A stretch of 64,000 bases of DNA from Enterococcus casseliflavus NBRC 100478 (lineage in GTDB: Bacteria; Bacillota; Bacilli; Lactobacillales; Enterococcaceae): contig NZ_BCPT01000002.1 in assembly GCF_001544095.1 (NCBI RefSeq), forward strand, positions 62,001 to 126,000, written 5' to 3'. Shown here in pieces: positions 41,250 to 50,135 of this stretch. Position 1 is the stretch's first letter, and each line of letters opens with the position of its first letter. The position numbers and the translations under genes are program-made. The notes under the pieces are model-generated. The model was not told the DNA's origin. It saw nothing but the letters and a program-made list of their open reading frames with translations, and did not search any database.

Positions 41250-41846
41250 TTATTGTTCGGTCAACCACGTGCGCGAGTGTTCGACTTCTTCATACGTTAA
41301 CTGATGACTTGGGGTCCAAACGGTTGAAAGGACTGCACCCCGGGAGGTGAAGATCTCTTGGACGTAAGCACTGTCGGCTAGGGAAACGATCGGGTCGTTT
41401 CTGCCAAAACTCAGAAACACATGAGTGTCAGGCAAGGAACTCGTCGGTAAATTCTCGACTGGATACATGGCGTGGTAGAGGATCGCTTTTTTGAAGTGGT
41501 CGCTATCATTTAGTAATAAGCGAATGGCAATGTTGGCGCCATTGGAATAACCCACCAGTACCACTTGCGCTAATGAAAAGTTGTATTCTTTGGCGGCTTG
41601 CCGAATGAAATCGGCTAATTCGTCGCCGCGAAGTGCTAAGTCGGCTTCATCATACACCCCTTCAGCCAGGCGTTTGAAGTAACGGGGCATGCCGTTTTCT
41701 AAAACGTTCCCGCGAATACCTAATAGTGATGCTTGGGGATCAAGGGCTTTGCCTACTTCCAGCAACGACTGTTCGTCGCCACCAGTGCCGTGGAGCAGCA
41801 CCAAAACTGGTGCGTCAGCTGCTCCTTGTTGGTAGATTGCTTTCAT
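41250..41846 (-). CDS. mhqD: Alpha/beta hydrolase, MhqD-like (carboxylesterase/phospholipase family)
   Basis: 198-residue serine hydrolase: oxyanion region LLHGTGGDEQSLL, nucleophile Ser in VGYSNGANIA, Asp in FGRNDPIV and His in SHQLTYEE. It resembles B. subtilis MhqD (YodD) of the quinone-responsive operon. ATG follows AAAGGAGG; the longer in-frame opening overlaps the previous gene. Last gene of the operon. It may cleave products of ring opening or thiol adducts; substrate not known. Confidence 0.85.
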   Translation of the reverse strand: MKAIYQQGAADAPVLVLLHGTGGDEQSLLEVGKALDPQASLLGIRGNVLENGMPRYFKRLAEGVYDEADLALRGDELADFIRQAAKEYNFSLAQVVLVGYSNGANIAIRLLLNDSDHFKKAILYHAMYPVENLPTSSLPDTHVFLSFGRNDPIVSLADSAYVQEIFTSRGAVLSTVWTPSHQLTYEEVEHSRTWLTEQ

Positions 41847-41859
41847 CGAAGTTCCTCCT

Positions 41860-42468
41860 TTAACTTGGTCGTTTGATATCGAAAATCTCCCCAATCGTTG
41901 CGTAAGAATTTCCCGCTAGCCGGCTGACTGCTTGTAAGGCACGGGGATCGATCTTGCCGTCTTGATAGACATCCTCTGCAATCTGGTAGCCCACGACTTC
42001 CAACAACAAGAGATCGGCAGTGGTCTGCTGGTCTTTTTTGATGGGTACGTGCTGATGCAGAATCGTTTCTAAGCGGACACTGGCTTCGTTCAAGCCAGGA
42101 ACGGCAATCGTTTTCGACGTTGTTGTGGTAAATTCAGAAACCGTCAACTCGCTTTGGTCTGCGGGCAATAATGCCGCGGTTTTATTGGCCTCTTGGACAT
42201 TTGTTTGATCCAAAATATGCACGACGGCTTCTTTCGTCGCCAACAGATTGCGGGCGGTGTCTTTCAGTTCCCCTTCTTTGCGCTGGATAGCCAACGAGAG
42301 GATCACGGGTTCTGAGCTGACGATGTTAAAAAAACTGAATGGGGCGATGTTGACGATACCATCGGCTGATTGCGTACTGACCACTGCCACTGGCCGTGGA
42401 ATGATGGAGCCAATCAGTAGTTTATAATTTTCTCGTTGGGTCAAATCCTTGGGATCTAAATAGTGCAT
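41860..42468 (-). CDS. Flavin reductase-like FMN-binding protein
   Basis: 202-residue FMN-binding split-barrel protein, flavin reductase-like family: NYKLLIGSIIPRPVAVVST, VNIAPFSFFNIVSSEPV, and KDTARNLLATKEAVVHIL. Family members reduce or bind FMN, usually to serve a partner oxygenase or reductase. It lies between the second dioxygenase-like gene and the hydrolase (14- to 16-base gaps), so probably serves quinone or aromatic detoxification. Confidence 0.88.
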   Translation of the reverse strand: MHYLDPKDLTQRENYKLLIGSIIPRPVAVVSTQSADGIVNIAPFSFFNIVSSEPVILSLAIQRKEGELKDTARNLLATKEAVVHILDQTNVQEANKTAALLPADQSELTVSEFTTTTSKTIAVPGLNEASVRLETILHQHVPIKKDQQTTADLLLLEVVGYQIAEDVYQDGKIDPRALQAVSRLAGNSYATIGEIFDIKRPS

Positions 42469-42483
42469 ACAGCGTCTCCTTTT

Positions 42484-43377
42484 CTAAACCGATAAATCTG
42501 GCAAGCGATCCTCGATCTCTGCACGGCGGCTTTCAAATTGGGCTGGCAGCATCAACTGCTGTCCTAACGTTTCTAATGGTTCATCAACTAAAAAGCCTGG
42601 GGTTTCTGTTGCGATCTCAAAGACGATGTTGCCCCGCTCTTGGAAATAGACGGCTTTGAAATAATTGCGGTCTTTGATTTCAGTGACTCCGTATCTTTGA
42701 TCGTACAAGTACTCTTGCCACTCTTTTTGCACTGCTTCCGTTGGCACAGACCACGCGATGTGATGGACGGTGCCGACACCCCAGCGCCCTGCTGGCAGTG
42801 CTTCATGGGGCACGACGATCTCATGAGCGAGGGTGCCTGCGGTATGAAGATGGGTGCTTTTCTCTGTTTTGTTAAAAATGTTCAGTCCTAGATCATCTGC
42901 CAGCGTTTGAATGGTCGCTTCTGGTTGTGCCGAAAGCAAGACGGCCCCATGAAAGCCTACAATCGCTGGTGTTTCCGCCGATTCTTCGGCTTCGACTAGC
43001 GCCAAAGACAGGTCATGCTGATCATGAAGTTCTAAAGTTGGCCGGTCAAACAATGTACTTTCTTGGACAGTTACTTGATGTTTCGCCAAATGTTCTTGCC
43101 AATAGGCACTGCTGCCTTTAGGAATACGAAACGCGATCGTGCCGACTTGTCCGCTTCCTACTCGTCCAAGATGGGCATTTGCCCAAGGGAAGAAAGTGAT
43201 GATGGTCCCATTTTCTAACGCTTGATTGCTGTAATAAAGATGATACGTGTAGGGATCATCAAAATTGACGGTTTGTTTGACGAGGCGCAACCCCAACACG
43301 TCACGATAAAAGGCAACGTTCGTTTGGGGATCGCCTACGATGGCTGAAATATGGTGGATCTGTTGAATGGGTTGCAT
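42484..43377 (-). CDS. VOC-fold ring-cleaving dioxygenase-like protein (MhqA/MhqO type), copy 2
   Basis: 297 residues with two vicinal-oxygen-chelate modules. Metal ligands are expected at His (QIHHISAIVGD), His (GTVHHIAWSVP) and Glu (GNIVFEIATETPG). The sequence resembles the upstream gene throughout (LGLRLVKQTVNFDDPYTYHLYY against LGMRLVKKTVNQDDIYTYHTYF), so the two are tandem paralogues. MQPIQQIHH start follows AAGGAGG; a longer in-frame opening overlaps the previous gene. Likely role: hydroquinone/catechol detoxification. Confidence 0.88.
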   Translation of the reverse strand: MQPIQQIHHISAIVGDPQTNVAFYRDVLGLRLVKQTVNFDDPYTYHLYYSNQALENGTIITFFPWANAHLGRVGSGQVGTIAFRIPKGSSAYWQEHLAKHQVTVQESTLFDRPTLELHDQHDLSLALVEAEESAETPAIVGFHGAVLLSAQPEATIQTLADDLGLNIFNKTEKSTHLHTAGTLAHEIVVPHEALPAGRWGVGTVHHIAWSVPTEAVQKEWQEYLYDQRYGVTEIKDRNYFKAVYFQERGNIVFEIATETPGFLVDEPLETLGQQLMLPAQFESRRAEIEDRLPDLSV

Positions 43378-43390
43378 ACTATGTGCCTCC

Positions 43391-44353
43391 TTAGGCGCGT
43401 TTTGTATTGAAGGGTTTGATGACTCCTTCGATGTATTCACGGCGATTTTCTAAAAATGGTGCCAATGATAAGGATTCACCCAATGTTTCATATGGCTCAT
43501 CCCCCATAAACCCTGGTTCATCTGTCGCTAGTTCAAAAAGAATATGGCCGATGCGCACATACAACGACTCAAAATAGTAGCGATCGACATAGCCAGAGTT
43601 GGCCAATCCCAAGTTATCAAAGACTTCTTGCCAGACTGCTAATGAGTCATGGTGGGCTAAACGAAAAGCGACATGATGCACTTCGCCGTCCCCTTGTTGT
43701 GCTTGCGGGCTCGTGGTATCTTCCGCTAAAACGATTTGGGCGCCATTGCCGCCTTCACCGACTTCTAGCAAATAGCGATTGTCTACTTGATCAATGGTTT
43801 TGAAATCAAAGACGGATTCCAGCAGCCCTTTGAAATCTGCCAAATAAGAAACAGACATTTCAACAGGACCTAAGCCATAAATCGCAAACTCAGTAGGAAC
43901 GGGTCCTTTTTTCCAAGGAGTACCAGCTTTCACGCCAGTATTGTGTTCATCAGAGATCAGTTGATAGGCTTGCGTATCAAAATCCCAAAAGCGCAACACT
44001 TTTTTCCCAAATTCGGTGGTGATTGCCTCGTGTTTTACCTCAAATTCATCAAAGCGTGCGGCATAATAATCAAGGGCTGCGTCACTGGGCACTCGGAAAC
44101 TGGTACGGGTGATCGAGTTGGTTCCTTTGCTACCACGAGCGGTATTGGGAAAATCAAAGAACGTCATGGTCGTTCCCTTTGTCCCTAAATCATCCGCAAA
44201 GTAAGTATGATACGTATAAATGTCATCTTGATTGACGGTTTTTTTCACTAAACGCATCCCTAACACATCTGTAAAGAAATGGTAATTCCGTTCCACATCA
44301 CTTGTCATAGCCGTCACATGGTGTACCCCTAATAATTGGTCTTGTTTTCTCAT
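43391..44353 (-). CDS. mhqO: VOC-fold ring-cleaving dioxygenase-like protein (MhqO type), copy 1
   Basis: 320 residues, two VOC modules, likely Fe(II) ligands in GVHHVTAMTSD, GEVHHVAFRLA and GHILFELATDEPG. Comparable to B. subtilis MhqO/MhqA, induced by methylhydroquinone and catechol under MhqR. It starts 10 bases after the MarR gene and is followed by its tandem paralogue at 13 bases. Ring cleavage of hydroquinones is inferred from the family. Confidence 0.9.
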   Translation of the reverse strand: MRKQDQLLGVHHVTAMTSDVERNYHFFTDVLGMRLVKKTVNQDDIYTYHTYFADDLGTKGTTMTFFDFPNTARGSKGTNSITRTSFRVPSDAALDYYAARFDEFEVKHEAITTEFGKKVLRFWDFDTQAYQLISDEHNTGVKAGTPWKKGPVPTEFAIYGLGPVEMSVSYLADFKGLLESVFDFKTIDQVDNRYLLEVGEGGNGAQIVLAEDTTSPQAQQGDGEVHHVAFRLAHHDSLAVWQEVFDNLGLANSGYVDRYYFESLYVRIGHILFELATDEPGFMGDEPYETLGESLSLAPFLENRREYIEGVIKPFNTKRA

Positions 44354-44363
44354 TTTCTTTTCC

Positions 44364-44795
44364 TCATTTCTGATCGTAAGTTATTTTTCGTAAAATTGTT
44401 TTTAATTGTTGCAATTCTTCACTGCTGAGTTCGGAAAAACTCGCCGCAATCTTTTGTGCATGACTGGGAAAAATTTTCTCCATCAACGCCCTGCCTGCTT
44501 CCGTAATACTGACGTATATTACCCGTTGATCTTCTTGGCTAGGTTCCCGTTGCACGCAGCCTTTTTTGACTAATTGATCGACCACGTAGGTTGTGGAGCT
44601 GCTGGCGATCAAGATTTTTTCCTTGATGGCTTGCGTCGTATGGGTGCCTTTATGGTAAAGCAATTCCAGTACGGAAAACTCTGTGATATTTAAGCCATAA
44701 CAACGGACATCTTTTTTTGCCACTTGTTCCAAACGACTCGCCGTACGCAGCAAACCAATGTACGCTTTGAGCGCTTCTTCTTGATGCGCCATTTT
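44364..44795 (-). CDS. mhqR: MarR-family regulator, MhqR-like
   Basis: 143-residue winged-helix repressor: LNITEFSVLELLYHKG, KEKILIASSSTTYVVDQLVKKG and the wing with REPSQEDQRVIYVSIT. It heads the operon it probably represses. The operator just upstream, TATTTCGAATTCGAGATA, matches the TATCTCGAATTCGAGATA type of palindrome described for B. subtilis MhqR. ATG of MAHQEEALK follows GAGGTGAGG. Inducers are likely quinones and catechols. A Cys in VRCYGLN might act as thiol sensor, which is speculative. Confidence 0.88.
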   Translation of the reverse strand, partial: KMAHQEEALKAYIGLLRTASRLEQVAKKDVRCYGLNITEFSVLELLYHKGTHTTQAIKEKILIASSSTTYVVDQLVKKGCVQREPSQEDQRVIYVSITEAGRALMEKIFPSHAQKIAASFSELSSEELQQLKTILRKITYDQK

Positions 44796-44806
44796 CCTCA
44801 CCTCTT

Positions 44807-44824
44807 TATTTCGAATTCGAGATA
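44807..44824. promoter_or_regulatory. MhqR-type operator
   Basis: TATTTCGAATTCGAGATA, an 18-bp palindrome with one mismatch pair, 12 bases upstream of the MarR start codon. It lies where the -10 region or transcript start would be; a TTACAA-16-TACGAT pair lies just upstream. It is close to the known Bacillus MhqR box. Confidence 0.65.
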
Positions 44825-44829
44825 ATCGT

Positions 44830-44848
44830 AACTTACTTTTTGTAAGTT
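44830..44848. repeat. Second inverted repeat in the marR promoter
   Basis: AACTTAC-TTTTT-GTAAGTT, perfect 7-bp arms, directly upstream of the MhqR-type palindrome and overlapping the likely -35/spacer region. Possibly a second operator. Confidence 0.45.
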
Positions 44849-44966
44849 GTAAAAAGATATGCTTTGGTTGTTTAAGAAAATCATTCAATGCTTATTTTTA
44901 TAGAGGTTAAGAACGGTTAGACACTAACGAAGGTCCCACCTTTTCTCTATGTCCCCTTCAAATCTA

Positions 44967-45003
44967 ATAAAAAACGAAACTCATGAAAGGTTCCATGAGT
45001 TCC
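44967..45003 (-). terminator. Terminator of the ada/ogt unit
   Basis: GGAACTCATGG / CATGAGTTTC hairpin on the minus strand with a following TTTTTTATT tail, about 90 bases after the ogt stop codon. Confidence 0.6.
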
Positions 45004-45089
45004 GCTAAATATATATTTTACTGAAGAGGATTCGATCCATTCCATGTACTGATCGATGAAGCGCTGATTCCGACGCATACTTGTCCTTT

Positions 45090-45569
45090 TTAGATCATTG
45101 TGGTCGGCTGCACCTGCTTTTCCAAAGCCAGCAGCCACTTTTTGCGTTCGATCCCGCCACCATAGCCGCCGATACTGCCATCGCTATTGATGACGCGGTG
45201 GCATGGAACGATCAACGCCAATTGATTTTTTCCGTTGGCATTGGCAACAGCTCGGGTGGCTTTTTCATTGCCGATTCGCTGTGCCAATTGTTTGTAAGAG
45301 TATGTTTCTCCGATCTTCATCGCCAACAGCTGCTGCCAGACGGCTTTTTGAAAATCAGAGCCGATCAATGCGATGGGTACCGTGAAGGCAGTTCGATTCC
45401 CTTCAAAATATTCCGTCAATTCTTGATTGAGTTGCTGAATGATTGCTGTTTGCTGGGGAATAATCACTGCATTCAAACGGCTTCTCAAAACAGCGATCTC
45501 CGTTTCTAGCCCTCTGCGATCCACGAATTCTAACAAGTAAAGCTGCTGCTGGTCGCTGATTGCCAGCAT
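45090..45569 (-). CDS. ogt: Methylated-DNA-protein-cysteine methyltransferase (Ada C-terminal half)
   Basis: Direct repair of O6-methylguanine: methyl is transferred to Cys123 in LIVPCHRVINSDGSIGGYG. 159 residues, with the Ada-type N-terminal segment LYLLEFVDRRGLETEI. The ATG immediately follows the TAG stop of the upstream AdaA half, in the same frame and with no spacer (GGA TAG ATG). In bifunctional Ada proteins this junction reads through as ...TPLGPM.... So the present gene is the second half of a normally fused protein. It can be made by termination-reinitiation or by readthrough; otherwise it lacks its own ribosome site. Confidence 0.92.
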   Translation of the reverse strand: MLAISDQQQLYLLEFVDRRGLETEIAVLRSRLNAVIIPQQTAIIQQLNQELTEYFEGNRTAFTVPIALIGSDFQKAVWQQLLAMKIGETYSYKQLAQRIGNEKATRAVANANGKNQLALIVPCHRVINSDGSIGGYGGGIERKKWLLALEKQVQPTTMI

Positions 45570-46154
45570 CTATCCCAGCTTGGTCTCAAGCCAAGCGGAA
45601 GAAAGAATCTTTTTTTCACGGCTGTTGGAAGGCAATTCCCCCATAATCCGGGAAAACGCATCTCGAAAGCCGTTGCCAGAATCGAAGCCGGCTTCTAATT
45701 GTGCTTGGATCAGCGGTTCTCCTTCACGAATCTGCTTGAACGCTAACCCTAAACGGCGTGCACGGGAATATTCGATAAAGGTCATGCCAAAATATTTTTT
45801 AAATTGTCGACGTGCAGTATTGGGATGGATCGCTAGCACTTCAAAATCTTTGTCGGTCCACTTTTTCTCCGGGTTGCTCTCCACCGCTTCCACAAGGCTT
45901 TTCACGTCAGGGGATAAGTGGCTAGGTGAGCTGAGCGGGCGACATCGTTTGCAGGGACGATACGCCGCCAGCAGCGCTTCTTGTACCGTCTGAAAAAACT
46001 CGCAGTTTTTCTTGAGCGGTTTTTTCGCTGGACAGGTAGGACGGCAAAAGACGCCGGTGGTTTTTACCCCAACGTAAAAAATCCCTTCATATTGGGAATT
46101 TTTTTCAATCAGCATGTCGTAATAGTGGTCCCGTTGTCGGCTATCTTCAATCAT
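45570..46154 (-). CDS. adaA: AdaA-type methylphosphotriester repair protein and AraC-family activator (Ada N-terminal half)
   Basis: 194 residues. The N-terminal zinc domain holds four cysteines (Cys37, Cys41, Cys68, Cys71 in TGVFCRPTCPAKK and RPCKRCRP) and repairs methylphosphotriesters. An AraC helix-turn-helix domain follows (EVLAIHPNTARRQFKKYFG; LEAGFDSGNGFRDAF). The protein ends SSAWLETKLG, and the next codon is TAG, directly followed by the Ogt ATG in frame. MIEDSRQRDHYYDM start follows AAGGAGGG. In relatives such as E. coli Ada the two halves are one activator of the adaptive response. Confidence 0.92.
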   Translation of the reverse strand: MIEDSRQRDHYYDMLIEKNSQYEGIFYVGVKTTGVFCRPTCPAKKPLKKNCEFFQTVQEALLAAYRPCKRCRPLSSPSHLSPDVKSLVEAVESNPEKKWTDKDFEVLAIHPNTARRQFKKYFGMTFIEYSRARRLGLAFKQIREGEPLIQAQLEAGFDSGNGFRDAFSRIMGELPSNSREKKILSSAWLETKLG

Positions 46155-46360
46155 CTTGCGCATCCCTCCTTCTTTTCTACACTTACAAAAATACTTTGTA
46201 CCTGTCCTAACACACGACCAACCAATGCAGCAGCCTGCAAAGGCAGGTCGAAAATTTGCCCACATCCTTCTGATGACATACGATCACCCTTTCCTCTGAA
46301 TGACCTTAGTGTACAAAAAATGGACTTGGCACATCCCATAAAAATTAACACCAATTTTTT

Positions 46361-46397
46361 AAAAAGGATCGAAGGCAGTTGCCCTCCGATTTTTTTG
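46361..46397 (-). terminator. Terminator of the crt operon
   Basis: ATCGGAGGGCA / TGCCTTCGAT hairpin (minus strand) followed by CCTTTTT, about 55 bases after the crtO-like stop codon. A T-run also follows on the other strand. Confidence 0.7.
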
Positions 46398-46449
46398 ATT
46401 TCCAGTTTACCTATTTTTCAGCGAATCTTAAAGCGGCACCTACAGGAAC

Positions 46450-46962
46450 CTAGACCGTCGCCTTCTGCTTGACTTGCAGGGCACTTTTTTTCCGCAAGAC
46501 TTGCTCCAAACGGGGGCGATTGTAGCGTTGGATCATGATGAATGGGCAGTTAGCCAATAACGCATAGACGATCATCACCCAGCCCGCCCACGCAGGATTC
46601 CAGAGGAAAAAGAACGGTGCTGGAACCATCAGCAGCCAATGGGTCAGCTCTGCTCGGCGTGTCTCGATGACGAATTTTTCCAGATAGTCCTTTTGCTGTT
46701 GAGCCAAGCGGGATTTGTCAAAGCCTTTTTTGGCAATCACAGTGCCGTCGGGCAATTTGTCTTTCCACTGACGAATACGAAACACCTCCGCCCAGATCCT
46801 ACCGCCTTTTTCAAAGGCAAAAGAGCGGAACCAGTTGGCACGACGTTCAAAAAAGGCATCACTGACTTTGCGCAAGCCAAAGGAGATGCCTAGATGAAAC
46901 AGCAGCCAAGCCAAGCTGTCTGTAATGAGCAAGAGCAGTGGAGATAAGGTGATCAGCGGCAT
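46450..46962 (-). CDS. crtO: CrtO-like glycosyl-4,4'-diaponeurosporenoate acyltransferase
   Basis: 170-residue membrane protein matching staphylococcal CrtO in length and layout: hydrophobic N-terminus, the segment FEKGGRIWAEVFRIRQWKDKLPDG, KKGFDKSRL, then two more spans and a basic tail. In Staphylococcus it adds a fatty acyl chain to glucosyl-diaponeurosporenoate, the last step of staphyloxanthin formation. I chose the ATG of MPLITLS at good distance from AGGAGG; MHMPL is possible. It follows crtQ by about 12 bases. Confidence 0.85.
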   Translation of the reverse strand: MPLITLSPLLLLITDSLAWLLFHLGISFGLRKVSDAFFERRANWFRSFAFEKGGRIWAEVFRIRQWKDKLPDGTVIAKKGFDKSRLAQQQKDYLEKFVIETRRAELTHWLLMVPAPFFFLWNPAWAGWVMIVYALLANCPFIMIQRYNRPRLEQVLRKKSALQVKQKATV

Positions 46963-46974
46963 GTGCATCGCCTC

Positions 46975-48081
46975 CTATAAATTGATTTTGCGTCCTTTCC
47001 AGGTCACGGATTTCAACAAATGGGTTTGGATCCACGACCAACCAAATAAGCCTAGGAAAAAAAGAAAGTAACATGGGAAAAAAAGCAGCAGGATTCGGTT
47101 GAAGTTGCCGACACGGCGGGCAAAGCACAGAGTTTGTCCAAAATAAGCAGCATAAAAAAGCAGTCCTAGCCAAAGCGGTTCCATCAGAAATGGTGCCGCC
47201 AGTACCCCAATGCCGCCGCTGATCCACAAGATGACGCCCGCCATAATCAAAGGGTGAGTGGATTGCGAAGCAGTGGCAAAGTCCTTCGTCCAGCCTTGAA
47301 CAAGTGGACGAACACCAGCTGGATACATCCGAAAGGCCACCAAGTCTTTTCCACCATACAAGGCGATCGGCAAGCGTTTTTTCTTAAAGCGTCTCGCTAA
47401 TGCTAGATCATCTAAGATTCCTTGTGGCATGTTCTGATGTCCATTGGCTTGAAGGTACGCAGTTTTGCTGCACAAAATACACGGACCAAAGACGCCGCCA
47501 GCTGAGAGTTTTTCGCCTACGATAGAAAAGCGGTTCAACCCGACAGGTAAGACGACATTAAAGACGGCAGACAGTTGTTCATACAGGCGCTTCGTTTGAT
47601 GATAGGGCTGCACCGAGAGCAGTCCTTGTCCCGATCGCTCCTCATACGCAGCGAAAAGACGCTCTAAGCCATCTTCTGCTAGAAAGAAGGTATCGGCATC
47701 CAAAAATAATAGATACTTGCCCACCGCTTGTGAGGCGCCTAACCAACAAGCCGCCGCTTTCCCAGCAGAATCAGCAGTGGTTTGCAAGACCGTCGCACCG
47801 AAGCCCTTGGCACAGGCGATCGTCTCGTCTTCCGATCCGTCATCAACCACCAAAATCTCCACAGGATGAAGGGTTTGCTGCTGCAAGGATGCCAACAATT
47901 GCGGCAAATTTTCTGCTTCATTGCGGGCGGGGATGATGATCGACAGTTCTCCCCTCTCCGTCAAGTCTTTGGATGCGGCTGTCTCCTTACGGGTGGGTAT
48001 CGTCGGCAGGCGGAAAAAAATCAGCCAGCCTGCCAGCCAAGCAGCGCAAATACCAGCGAGCAGCAGGTACACAGTCATCAT
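46975..48081 (-). CDS. crtQ: CrtQ-like glycosyltransferase (4,4'-diaponeurosporenoate glucosyltransferase)
   Basis: 368-residue GT2-family membrane glycosyltransferase. N-terminal membrane span, then SIIIPARNEAENLPQLLASL, VVDDGSEDETI, FLDADTFF and a C-terminal region with several spans. The segment LLSVQPYHQTKRLYEQLSA is almost the CrtQ signature, and VAFRMYPAG with WTKDF also match. It glucosylates the C30 carotenoid acid made by CrtP. A GTG three codons in is an alternative start. It lies 11 bases after crtP and shares its transcript. Confidence 0.88.
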   Translation of the reverse strand: MMTVYLLLAGICAAWLAGWLIFFRLPTIPTRKETAASKDLTERGELSIIIPARNEAENLPQLLASLQQQTLHPVEILVVDDGSEDETIACAKGFGATVLQTTADSAGKAAACWLGASQAVGKYLLFLDADTFFLAEDGLERLFAAYEERSGQGLLSVQPYHQTKRLYEQLSAVFNVVLPVGLNRFSIVGEKLSAGGVFGPCILCSKTAYLQANGHQNMPQGILDDLALARRFKKKRLPIALYGGKDLVAFRMYPAGVRPLVQGWTKDFATASQSTHPLIMAGVILWISGGIGVLAAPFLMEPLWLGLLFYAAYFGQTLCFARRVGNFNRILLLFFPCYFLFFLGLFGWSWIQTHLLKSVTWKGRKINL

Positions 48082-48092
48082 CCTTTCTTGTC

Positions 48093-49580
48093 TTAGTGTT
48101 CTCTTTTGGTGATCATCTCACTGACTTGCTGGCCACTGAGGGTCACCATCGGCATGCCCGCCCCTGGATTGACCGTACCGCCAACGAAGTATAGATTGTC
48201 GTAGCGTTCGCTGTGTTTCGGGTGTTTAAAGCCATGATTTTTCTTGCGGTTAGAGACCGTGCCGTAGATGGCGCCACGATGTGACAAATAATTCTTTTGG
48301 ATGTCTTCGGGTGTCCAGCGGTCTTCATACACGATGTGCTTACGTAGATCCGTTAAGCCCATGTTTTCCAGCTTGATCAAGATCCGTTCACGAAAGGCAT
48401 CGTATTCCGCTTCCGTAAAGGGTTTATCCTGCAAATAAGGGATATGAGGCAAGATTTTGATGTTCTCATGCCCTGCCACTGTTTGCGAAGGATCGGTTTT
48501 GTTGGCATTGACCAAATAGATTGTTGGATCTTCTGGCAGCTGATGCTGATGGAAATTTTGATCAAAGTTTTCTTTTGAGGCATTTGAAAAGAAAAAGTTA
48601 TGATGCGCCAATTGCGGATAGGAGGTTTTGACCCCTAAGTGCAAGACAAAACCCGAACTTGCTGGTTCAAATTTTTCTTCCAGTTTTTGAGTAAAGGTCG
48701 GCGCTTCTTCTAACAGCTCTTCATAGGCCGGGATCACTTCCATGTTGGAAACAAAATAGTCGGCTTCGATCAACGTGCCATCATCCAAACGAGCGGCACG
48801 AATCTGTTCCTGTTCAACGATCAATTTTTCCACTTTGTGTCCCGTGTGGAAGGTCACACCGATCTCTTTTGCTAAGCGAACGATGCCTTCGGCTAAACGA
48901 TGCATCCCGCCTGGCACGTACCAGACACCTTGGGCATGCTGCATATAGATCATCATGTTCAAGACGGCTGGAGCGTCATAAGGAGATGAGCCGACATACT
49001 TGATAAAATAGCTCAGCATGTCTTGCAGCTGCGGATTGCTGACACGTTTTTGAATGGCATCATGCATCGAAGAGAAATAATCAAAGCCTTTCAGCGCTTT
49101 GATCACACCATGATACTTCAAGATATCTTTCGTGGTATCTAAGCCTTTCTCAAAATAGCCTTTTTCTGTGATTGCATAAATCTTTTGCGCATAGTCCAAA
49201 AAGTCTTGGTACTCGGCCATGTCTTTTTCCGACAAGTGCGGGTTTTCCTTTGCCATACGTGCAAGATCGCCATAGAGATCGATCTTGGTGCCGTCAGGAA
49301 AAAAGGAGCGCCATTCCAATGGCAATCGGCGAATCGCAACATAATCCGCCATATCGCGATTGCTGCCAGTAAATAATTTTTCGAAAATCTGCGGCATCGT
49401 CAAAATCGAAGGACCTAAGTCAAAGCCGAAGCCGTTTGTTTCCAGTCGGTTCAACTTGCCGCCTAAGTGTTGATTTTTTTCATATAATGATACATCAAAG
49501 CCATTTTGGGCTAATGAGACCGCCGCTGATAGACCACCAAGTCCGCCGCCGATCACTACAACTGTTTTTTTCTCTTTCAT
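48093..49580 (-). CDS. crtP: CrtP-like diapocarotenoid oxidase (phytoene desaturase family)
   Basis: 495-residue FAD-dependent enzyme. N-terminal dinucleotide fold ([21 protein letters not shown]), [55 protein letters not shown]-terminal FAD motif [20 protein letters not shown]. These match staphylococcal CrtP (4,4'-diaponeurosporene oxidase) closely, more so than CrtN desaturases. It oxidises a terminal methyl of the C30 carotenoid to aldehyde/acid. First gene of the crtP-Q-O unit; GAGGAG precedes the ATG. The synthase and desaturase (crtM, crtN) are not in the window. Confidence 0.9.
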   Translation of the reverse strand: MKEKKTVVVIGGGLGGLSAAVSLAQNGFDVSLYEKNQHLGGKLNRLETNGFGFDLGPSILTMPQIFEKLFTGSNRDMADYVAIRRLPLEWRSFFPDGTKIDLYGDLARMAKENPHLSEKDMAEYQDFLDYAQKIYAITEKGYFEKGLDTTKDILKYHGVIKALKGFDYFSSMHDAIQKRVSNPQLQDMLSYFIKYVGSSPYDAPAVLNMMIYMQHAQGVWYVPGGMHRLAEGIVRLAKEIGVTFHTGHKVEKLIVEQEQIRAARLDDGTLIEADYFVSNMEVIPAYEELLEEAPTFTQKLEEKFEPASSGFVLHLGVKTSYPQLAHHNFFFSNASKENFDQNFHQHQLPEDPTIYLVNANKTDPSQTVAGHENIKILPHIPYLQDKPFTEAEYDAFRERILIKLENMGLTDLRKHIVYEDRWTPEDIQKNYLSHRGAIYGTVSNRKKNHGFKHPKHSERYDNLYFVGGTVNPGAGMPMVTLSGQQVSEMITKREH

Positions 49581-50135
49581 TGAATTGCTCCTCGTTTGCT
49601 TTAATGAACGTCCCTATTTAGCCAAACCTTCTCGTCAAAACAGATGGTTGCGTCTCACTGCAACTGCGTGTCTTGGCACTGTTTTGGCATTGACCACTTG
49701 AATCAAAGGATCGTTTTTCTAGATAATTCTATAGTATCACACCTTTGAAAAAATGACGGGGATGAGCCTATCGGTCAACTGATGCTGCTTTGTCCTCGTC
49801 CATGATTTCAGCAAATGAAAAAACAACCTGCTGGCAAAGAATGGAAACCCAGCAATTTCGCCCAATTCGGAAATATTCTTTTTATAACAACAATTATCAG
49901 AATATTTGAACATTTTTGACGTTAATACCAGTGAAAAACAAATCTTCGTATGGTTACGAAAAAACGCGTTTGAGCCAATTTGGAATATCCTGTACATTGA
50001 ATGTAGCGAAAGTCCTTCCCCCAATCATTTAAAAAAAACAAACGAACCTTCTCAGTAAGACATTGCTTAACAGTGACTGTTTTTGATAATGACACGTATT
50101 GTCGCTTTTTCCTAACACTTATAAGGAGTATTGAT
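49581..50135. other. Intergenic region upstream of crtP
   Basis: No gene supported. Contains AAATATTC (49871-49878) and GAATATTT (49900-49907) as an inverted repeat with a 21-base spacer, and a TATAGAAT-like -10 box for crtP near 49725-49735 without a good -35 box. A 95-codon minus-strand frame here has no ribosome site and an atypical composition. Confidence 0.45.

Noticed and set aside
49737-50024. 95-codon minus-strand frame upstream of crtP
   Set aside because: No ribosome site and composition unlike the neighbouring genes; no family features.
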